Source of the DNA: Actinopolymorpha cephalotaxi
GTDB lineage: Bacteria > Actinomycetota > Actinomycetes > Propionibacteriales > Actinopolymorphaceae
NCBI RefSeq assembly: GCF_013408535.1
Contig: NZ_JACBZA010000001.1
Coordinates: 2,874,850 to 2,938,849, forward strand
DNA length: 64,000 nucleotides
Direction of reading: 5' to 3'
The translations under genes were made by a program, and so were the position numbers. Position 1 is the first letter of the stretch. Each line of letters opens with the position of its first letter. Positions 58,763 to 64,000 of this stretch are shown in pieces. A model generated the notes under the pieces. That model saw nothing but the letters and a program-made list of their open reading frames with translations. It made no database searches and had not been told where the DNA came from.

Positions 58763-59611
58763 ATGGACGCACAGCGTCGACCTTTCCGCAAGGCCGTAAG
58801 AAGCGTAATTTACAGCCTCGGACCAACCCGATGGTCGCCCCTGGTCTTCCTCGTCTACCAAGTAGCGTGGATCACGGCCTTGGTGGCCCTGATGGTGGCC
58901 GCCACGAGAGGCAAGGCGGCCCCGCCTTCCTACAGCTGGGACCATGTCGTTCCCCTCTGGGTTCCATGGGCCGGGGCGCTGGGAGGCTCGACGATCAGCG
59001 TCGTCGGCGTGGTCAGCCACAGTCGCGAATGGGACGGTCTTGGGTTTGCCTACTGGCATCTCGCAAGACCGATCCTCGGCATGATCACCGGCTCGGTGGC
59101 CGTCTTGGTTTTGCTCTTCGTTCTGAAGGGGATCGCCCCAGACGTTATCCCGGCGTCCGATGAGAACTACACCCCCGGCGGGACCGCTGTCCTGTTCGTC
59201 ATCGCTTTCGTCGTCGGCTACCGCGAAGAGACATTTCGTGAACTGGTGAAGAGGGTCGTCGACGTCTTGCTCGGCCCCGGTGAGAAAGCAGCCACGCAGA
59301 GACTGGCTCTCGTTCCCGGCATCCTCCTCCTTCAGGCCGAAGCCGCAGTAGGAGGTTCGGTGAGCGGCAGCGTCACCTTGTTCAACAACACTCAGGACAC
59401 CTTCGATCTGAAGTCGGCGGGGCTCAAGATCAACGGCGACCCCGAGTTCACGGTCACGTGGACCGACAATGGGCCCCTAGGGCCGGGCGACGCTCGTGCA
59501 ATCAATGTGACGTGGACACCTGATACTCCACCAGTTCGATCGGAACGGATTCTTCGGGTCGAAGTCGGCGGATACAGCTTGACCGCGACGGTCCGCGCCA
59601 CTGTTTCCTGA
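58763..59611 (+). CDS. Membrane protein with C-terminal Ig-like domain, unknown
   Basis: 282 aa from ATG 58763, fixed by AGGAGG 6 bases upstream (the open frame extends further but without such a site). Four hydrophobic segments: residues about 22-42 (PLVFLVYQVAWITALVALMV), 55-75, 97-118 and 132-148. An amphipathic helix region follows, then a soluble beta domain (SGSVTLFNNTQDTFDLKSAG, ILRVEVGGYSLTATVRATVS) that resembles an Ig-like or ASPM-SPD-2-Hydin type sandwich. Function unknown. It ends at a bidirectional hairpin shared with the next gene. Confidence 0.65.
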   Translation: MDAQRRPFRKAVRSVIYSLGPTRWSPLVFLVYQVAWITALVALMVAATRGKAAPPSYSWDHVVPLWVPWAGALGGSTISVVGVVSHSREWDGLGFAYWHLARPILGMITGSVAVLVLLFVLKGIAPDVIPASDENYTPGGTAVLFVIAFVVGYREETFRELVKRVVDVLLGPGEKAATQRLALVPGILLLQAEAAVGGSVSGSVTLFNNTQDTFDLKSAGLKINGDPEFTVTWTDNGPLGPGDARAINVTWTPDTPPVRSERILRVEVGGYSLTATVRATVS

Positions 59612-59628
59612 CCGTCCTCGCCGGCGAG

Positions 59629-59664
59629 CTGTGTGGGTGGCGGTCAGGACCGCCACCCACACAG
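59629..59664. terminator. Perfect hairpin between convergent genes
   Basis: Two 17-base arms (CTGTGTGGGTGGCGGTC and its exact complement) with only AG between them, so the real loop is about six bases. It lies between the stop at 59611 (plus) and the stop at 59672 (minus) and so can end transcription from both sides. Confidence 0.78.
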
Positions 59665-59671
59665 CGTCAGT

Positions 59672-60061
59672 TCAGTTCGGAGCCGTACCTGCGGACGACT
59701 CGGACACGTCCGCAGGCTCGAGGAGTTCGTCGGAGTCCTCGACATCGTGGCGCAGACCTTCCGGAACGAGTCGGTTGCCGGCGTGGTCCGCCGGCCTGTC
59801 GACGGGCGTGATCTTCGCTCGCGCCGAGGTGACCGCCCAGGTCCAGACGACGGCCGGCGCCAGCACACTGGCGACGCCCAGGACCCGGCGGTCGCGTGCT
59901 CCGACGGCTCCGCTTCTCACGCCCGCAAGGGCCGCCAGTGCGGTGACCGAGCCGGCCACCGCGGCCCGGGCCAGCAGCGGCTCACGAGCCAGCCGGGTCG
60001 AGTCGACGAACCGGCCCACCCGCCGCAGTTCCAACCGTTCAGGCAACGACGCGAAATCCAT
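59672..60061 (-). CDS. Small membrane protein, unknown
   Basis: 129 aa from ATG 60061, overlapping the amidase gene by 23 bp. Two hydrophobic segments (about residues 30-46 and 68-82: AVAGSVTALAALAGV, VLGVASVLAPAVVWTWAV) and an acidic C-terminus (EDSDELLEPADVSESS). Placed directly after a peptidoglycan amidase, it could be a holin-like or anchoring partner. This is inferred only from order and topology. Confidence 0.6.
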   Translation of the reverse strand: MDFASLPERLELRRVGRFVDSTRLAREPLLARAAVAGSVTALAALAGVRSGAVGARDRRVLGVASVLAPAVVWTWAVTSARAKITPVDRPADHAGNRLVPEGLRHDVEDSDELLEPADVSESSAGTAPN

Positions 60062-60908
60062 GCTTGTCTCCCAGTTTCTTCAGGCTCTCCGATCCGGGAA
60101 CTCCGTCGGCGTCGGCCCCGGAGTATCCGCAGCGCCGCTGCCACCGAGCGTAGGCGTCGACGGTGCGGGTGCCGAACGAACCGTCACTCGCGTACTGCAA
60201 CGACAGCAGCCCCTCGGCCGCGAGCGCCCGCTCCACGATTCGTACGTCGTCCGCCGCGCCCGGCGTGGCCGCACCCTGCGGTCGCTTCGGGTCCAGCTTC
60301 GCCGCCTTGGCGACCGCGGCCAGACTTACGGCCGACCCCGCCGGACGGGGTGGCCTGGGCGGCTTCTCCCCGACGGCGGCGCTTATGACGGCACCGACCT
60401 GGGCGATGCGTGCGGGCGCCGGGCACGCATGGTGCTGGTTGAACCGCGGAGGCTTGGAACTGGTGTACTGCGCGTGCCAACCGATGCCGCGGCCGAAGAT
60501 CTCAGGCAGTTTCACCAGGGGCACGCCATGGGTGTCTCTCAGCCAGACGAGCAGGTTCGCCATCGCGGCGATCTGGTGGTCGTTCCATCGAGGGACCTTG
60601 CGAACGTCCTTGCCGTCCCAGACCCGGCCGGCGCCGTCCCAGGTCTCGATGCTGATGTGGCCTTTGCCGCCACCGAAGTAGTTGCCGTCCAACTGGCAGT
60701 GGGCGACGCGTTCGGTGTCGACGTACTGCATGACGTTGCCGTCCTCGGCGACGTAGAAGTGACTCTCGACCGACGACTGCAGCCAGACATTCTTGATGTT
60801 CTTGGCGTTCGAGACCGCCGTGTGCAGGACGACGCCCCACGGTCGGATGCGGGGCTGGCTGTTTGCCTCCGGGAGCGGATCCCAGTCGGCGTGCGGATAA
60901 CGGGCCAT
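60039..60908 (-). CDS. N-acetylmuramoyl-L-alanine amidase with peptidoglycan-binding domain
   Basis: 289 aa from ATG 60908, with CAGGAG 8 bases upstream. The Amidase_2 (PGRP-like) domain shows WGVVLHTAVS (Zn His), SHFYVAEDGNVMQYVDTERV, HISIETWDGA (catalytic Glu region) and GWHAQYTSSKP plus HHACPAPAR (further Zn ligands). The C-terminal ~70 residues are a PG_binding_1-type domain (VERALAAEGLLSLQYASDGS, FGTRTVDAYARWQRRCGYSG). No signal peptide, so release would need a holin, lysis or another export route. It would cut the amide between muramic acid and the stem peptide. Confidence 0.85.
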   Translation of the reverse strand: MARYPHADWDPLPEANSQPRIRPWGVVLHTAVSNAKNIKNVWLQSSVESHFYVAEDGNVMQYVDTERVAHCQLDGNYFGGGKGHISIETWDGAGRVWDGKDVRKVPRWNDHQIAAMANLLVWLRDTHGVPLVKLPEIFGRGIGWHAQYTSSKPPRFNQHHACPAPARIAQVGAVISAAVGEKPPRPPRPAGSAVSLAAVAKAAKLDPKRPQGAATPGAADDVRIVERALAAEGLLSLQYASDGSFGTRTVDAYARWQRRCGYSGADADGVPGSESLKKLGDKHGFRVVA

Positions 60909-60930
60909 GGCGCGGACTCCTGAGATGAAA

Positions 60931-60975
60931 GAGCTTGCGATGAACGAGCTTGCGGCGAACGAACTTGCGGTGAAG
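60931..60975. repeat. Three tandem copies of a 15-bp unit upstream of the amidase gene
   Basis: GAGCTTGCGATGAAC, GAGCTTGCGGCGAAC and GAACTTGCGGTGAAG follow one another exactly. On the minus strand they lie just before the amidase ribosome binding site, in the gap after the 929-aa gene. They could be regulator binding sites or a translation-control element. Confidence 0.75.
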
Positions 60976-61000
60976 TGTGGTGCGGAAGAGGGAGGATCGG

Positions 61001-63790
61001 TCAGGACATCGGCAGCGGAAGGTCCGTGTCGTCCAGAACGAACGACCCGTGGCCTTCCCGGAGGCTTCCGTCGGCACCGAGCGCCGGATCGCTCCAGTGG
61101 TCCCAGGCGGTGCCGACGTCGGCGAAACTGGCTGGATAGTTCACACGGAGTGCGGCGACGATCTTCGTCTGCTCCGCGTCACCCCAGGTCGTGGTGTCCA
61201 TGCTGGCGAGGTTCGCGCCCGCGATGGTGTCGGCCATCTTGGTTCCGGCCCGGCCTGAGGAGATGATCGGGTTCGGGAAGTTCACGTGGTAGCGGTACAC
61301 GAGCGCGACCGCGTGCTCGCAGGTGAAGACGTCGCCGAAGGTCGCAGGACGGGTTCCACCACTGCCGTCGGGAACGGTGGGTACGTTCGTCCCCATGGCT
61401 TTCGCCCACGGCGTGCGAAGGATGTCCCGGATTCGGGTGCGGGCCATGTCCCATTCACACCGCCAGAGCTCCGGGCTGTTCCGGCACATCATCAGGAAGC
61501 GGTACCACCAGTGCCAGTCCCGGAAGCGTTCGAAGTCGTCCGCCTCGGTGACGGGCACGGCGATATCGCGCTGGTAGCTCCCGCCACTTCCGGGCAGGCC
61601 GTAGAGCACCGGCGCACAGACGTACTTCCGCGCGCCCGTGTCCCACATCGGGTTGGGCCAGGTCTGCGGCCACGGGTAGGCGGGATAGACGCCGAAGACG
61701 CCGAGATAGCGTTCGTAGACCGCCGGGTACTTCATTCGCAGGTACGCCAGCAGGGCGAACAACTCCCCCGTGTGGTGCGCCGGCCAGATGGTCCAGTGCG
61801 CCACGCCGAGCGAGACCACCGCGCTGTCCCAGCCGTTCATCGAGTCCAGGTACGACCCGCACTCCAGCGCTGCGACCGCTGCGACGACGCGGTAGGTGCT
61901 GGCACGCGCCACGTTGGTCGCGGGATCGATCGCCGCACCAGTGAGCCGCGCCGGGTCGACGCGGGTGTCCGGCGACCACAGGGAGTTCGGCTTGTACGAG
62001 CGGCTGATCGGGCCCTGCCCCATGTCCGGGACACTCGCCATCGAACCGGCCGCCACGCCGTCGACGGGAGCGACCACGCGGTTGGCGGGGATGTCGTAGT
62101 ACATCGAGGCGTCTCGCGCCCAGACGGCGTCCCCGACGGCCGGATCGTCCCGTAACCAGATCCGGTCCTTGACGAACGTCGTCGGCGCACTGGCGGTGTT
62201 CCACTTCCATGACTCCATCACCACCGGACAGTGCATCCGGTCGGCGACCTTGACCCGCTCGGTGACACCGGGAGCCGTACCTCGGCGGGCGGTCGTCTCG
62301 GTCACCCATCGGGCAAGCACCGTGGCGGTCTCCGGGTCGAGCAGGCCGTGCACCGGCCCCCAGTACCTGCGTGGGTTGTGCAGATGGAACAACGGGTCGG
62401 CTGCGTGCGGGCCGGTGAGCGGCTCCAGTACGCCGGCCACTCCCTCGGTGCCGGCGTACCCCTGGAGGTGCCGAACGGCCCACTGCGTGGATCGCCCGTA
62501 CTCGCGGTACGCGGCGGTTCCCTTGGCCGGAAGGCAGGTGAAGCCGACGAGGACCAGGTCGTCGTGCAGCTTCTCCACGTGGCTGCCCGGATCTCCGGCC
62601 CGGACGGCACCGCCGTACTTCTTCGTGGCATCGGAGTCACCGGGCTGGAGGTAGAAGCCGCCGTATCTCGTCTCCAGGGCGTAGAGGTGGTCGCTCGGCC
62701 AGGAGGGCACTCCTCCGGTGAGCGCGGCGGTGAGGAACGCGACGAAGTCGTCGGCCATCGACCGGATCACAGCCGCCTGGGCGGTCACGTCCGCGAGTGC
62801 CGACTCGGCGGCTCCTTTGATTCCCTTCGTGCCACGGCGTTCGATGACCAGGAACAACCAGGCGACCAGGGTGAGGGCCTTGGCCACCGACTCCGCGGCC
62901 TTGGCGTCCAGCGTGACCGTGGAGCCGGACTCGGTGTGCGGGATGGGTGGTTGGGCGGCCTTCACGAACGACGCGAACCGCGTGGTGACGTGGGGCGTTC
63001 CCGCCACCGGCGGGTCGAGGTAGTACCCGCGCAGGAGTGCGCCCACGCTGGCGATGCTCGGAGTGCCCACCGCGTGTGCGGCGAGTACCTGCGCGTCGAG
63101 ATCGCTGAGCAGGTCCTGCAGCGACATCTTCCGCACCAGCACCGACTTGCGGTGTTCCTCGCTCTGCGCCGCAGTCCACGGCGTACCGGCCGCCTCCGCC
63201 TTGATGCGCTCGGAGTTCCACTCGACGAACCATGAGGCGAGGTCACCCACCCAGGTGACGAGCCCCTGGATACCGGTGTCGAACATCTCACCCAGAGAGG
63301 GGTCCAGCATCGTCGCGACCATCCGCCAGGTGTTGAGCTCGCGCCGGTTGAACGCGAAGTCGATTCCGACGAACAGGTGACTGGTGTCAACCGGCGCTTG
63401 CTCGAACCCGGAATAGGGGGCGAACGGCGACCCCGTCATGATGTTGCCGGTCGAGTAGAGGCGGTCGAGTGTCGTCGCCGACACGTCCTTGGTGGTGAGC
63501 GGCGCGGCCAGTTTTTCGGTGTCGAACAGAACGTCGAACTTCGCGCCGGCCCCCTTGGTGAACCTGCTGTAGGCCAGCCGCCGGAGATTGAGGACGTTCC
63601 GTCGGAAGTCCTCGCGGGTGGGCGAGTTTCCTTCCATACGGTCGATCCAGACGAGATAGTCCGCCAGCCGAGCTGTGTAGGCCTTCACCTCCTCCGAGCC
63701 AACCGCCGGTCCGTCCTGCCACGCTTCCCGGTGCCGGCGGCGCAGCCGCATCGTCGCCGCCAGGCCAGCCGCCGAAGCTACCGTCCCCAT
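61001..63790 (-). CDS. Large unknown protein with peptidoglycan-binding and lysozyme-like regions
   Basis: 929 aa. The N-terminal half is helical, with one hydrophobic helix (about residues 303-316). Residues about 395-446 (GDPGSHVEKLHDDLVLVGFT, then YGRSTQWAVRHLQGYAG) fit a PG_binding_1 domain. Residues about 641-690 (ALECGSYLDSMNGWDSAVVS, then LGVAHWT and GELFALLAYLRMK) match a lysozyme-like pattern ExGxYDxxNxWDxAxxSxGxxxW with a candidate catalytic Glu at 643. No signal peptide. It is followed 92 bp later by the amidase gene. Together they look like a two-enzyme set against peptidoglycan. The lysozyme-like call is by motif only. Confidence 0.6.
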   Translation of the reverse strand: MGTVASAAGLAATMRLRRRHREAWQDGPAVGSEEVKAYTARLADYLVWIDRMEGNSPTREDFRRNVLNLRRLAYSRFTKGAGAKFDVLFDTEKLAAPLTTKDVSATTLDRLYSTGNIMTGSPFAPYSGFEQAPVDTSHLFVGIDFAFNRRELNTWRMVATMLDPSLGEMFDTGIQGLVTWVGDLASWFVEWNSERIKAEAAGTPWTAAQSEEHRKSVLVRKMSLQDLLSDLDAQVLAAHAVGTPSIASVGALLRGYYLDPPVAGTPHVTTRFASFVKAAQPPIPHTESGSTVTLDAKAAESVAKALTLVAWLFLVIERRGTKGIKGAAESALADVTAQAAVIRSMADDFVAFLTAALTGGVPSWPSDHLYALETRYGGFYLQPGDSDATKKYGGAVRAGDPGSHVEKLHDDLVLVGFTCLPAKGTAAYREYGRSTQWAVRHLQGYAGTEGVAGVLEPLTGPHAADPLFHLHNPRRYWGPVHGLLDPETATVLARWVTETTARRGTAPGVTERVKVADRMHCPVVMESWKWNTASAPTTFVKDRIWLRDDPAVGDAVWARDASMYYDIPANRVVAPVDGVAAGSMASVPDMGQGPISRSYKPNSLWSPDTRVDPARLTGAAIDPATNVARASTYRVVAAVAALECGSYLDSMNGWDSAVVSLGVAHWTIWPAHHTGELFALLAYLRMKYPAVYERYLGVFGVYPAYPWPQTWPNPMWDTGARKYVCAPVLYGLPGSGGSYQRDIAVPVTEADDFERFRDWHWWYRFLMMCRNSPELWRCEWDMARTRIRDILRTPWAKAMGTNVPTVPDGSGGTRPATFGDVFTCEHAVALVYRYHVNFPNPIISSGRAGTKMADTIAGANLASMDTTTWGDAEQTKIVAALRVNYPASFADVGTAWDHWSDPALGADGSLREGHGSFVLDDTDLPLPMS

Positions 63791-63857
63791 GCGTTCCCCC
63801 AGGTGTCACTCGTGTACGGCGCGGTGCCTACACAGTCTTGGTCCGTGTACGGCAACG

Positions 63858-64000
63858 TCAGTCGATGGTGTCGAAGCGCAGGCCGCTGGAACTCTGCCCG
63901 CGTCCGGCCCGCTTGCCGCGGCCGACCCAGAAGTAGGACTCCCCGCCGACCCATCTGGCGTACTGCGTGGTGCGGGTGACCACGGCCCCCTCGGACGGCA
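63858..64000 (-). CDS. C-terminal end of an unknown protein, 5' part beyond the window
   Basis: The minus strand is open from the edge to a TGA at 63858-63860. The last 46 or so residues read TQYARWVGGESYFWVGRGKR, then a Gly/Ser-rich piece and LRFDTID. It is 67 bp upstream of the 929-aa gene on the same strand, so probably in the same operon. Too little is visible for a family. Confidence 0.5.
   Translation of the reverse strand, partial: PSEGAVVTRTTQYARWVGGESYFWVGRGKRAGRGQSSSGLRFDTID

Overview
The window is high-GC DNA with many GTG starts, strong AGGAGG-type ribosome binding sites, twin-arginine signal peptides and SARP, LuxR and LysR regulators. This fits an actinobacterium (Actinomycetota). 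The genus cannot be told from the sequence. I saw no rRNA, tRNA or CRISPR array.

Left flank (1-10.7 kb): ordinary metabolic and small genes. They are a DUF4331-family protein cut by the edge, a Tat-exported alpha/beta hydrolase, a DJ-1/PfpI protein, a coiled-coil protein, an acetamidase/formamidase-family protein, a LysR regulator divergent from a DapA-family lyase, a membrane protein with an acidic repeat, a remnant of a TolB-like propeller, two small unknown genes, and a translationally coupled alpha/beta hydrolase plus Baeyer-Villiger-type flavin monooxygenase.

Centre (10.8-44.8 kb): one long minus-strand run of 22 tightly packed, mostly overlapping genes. It encodes a phage-tail-like contractile injection system of the extracellular type (eCIS; PVC/Afp/MAC relatives). 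In transcription order it has a DUF4255 cap protein, an unknown beta-rich protein, sheath, tube, second sheath, second tube, a small Pvc6-like protein, LysM baseplate protein, gp27/gpD-like hub, gp5-like spike, an unknown hydrophobic protein, gp25-like and gpJ-like baseplate proteins, and a tail-protein-I/propeller protein. Three related fibre or baseplate-accessory proteins follow, one with a collagen-like stalk, then a small coiled coil, a probable tape measure, the AAA+ ATPase, a 2180-aa putative cargo toxin and a possible partner or immunity protein. A complete IS3-family element (1254 bp, 3-bp target duplication) lies exactly at the tape-measure/ATPase junction. Removing it in silico restores an ATGA stop-start overlap. 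The putative toxin carries two annexin-like repeats, a hydrophobic segment and a C-terminal HH motif that suggests a nuclease.

Right of the eCIS (45-47.3 kb): a 74-aa unknown protein and a SARP/BTAD regulator point away from the eCIS run, and a LuxR/GAF regulator faces them. They are candidate regulators of the system.

Right flank (47.5-64 kb): a large secreted calcineurin-like phosphoesterase with three copies of a Cys-containing beta module, an MFS exporter and a second propeller remnant come first. Then comes an accessory block of unknown proteins: a 1180-aa beta-plus-membrane protein, a 929-aa lysozyme-like protein and two small membrane proteins. They are mixed with peptidoglycan-directed enzymes (a Tat-exported LAS-type peptidase and an N-acetylmuramoyl-alanine amidase). 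Two perfect hairpins mark transcription ends. An 11-C tract and a 15-bp triple repeat sit in non-coding parts of this block.
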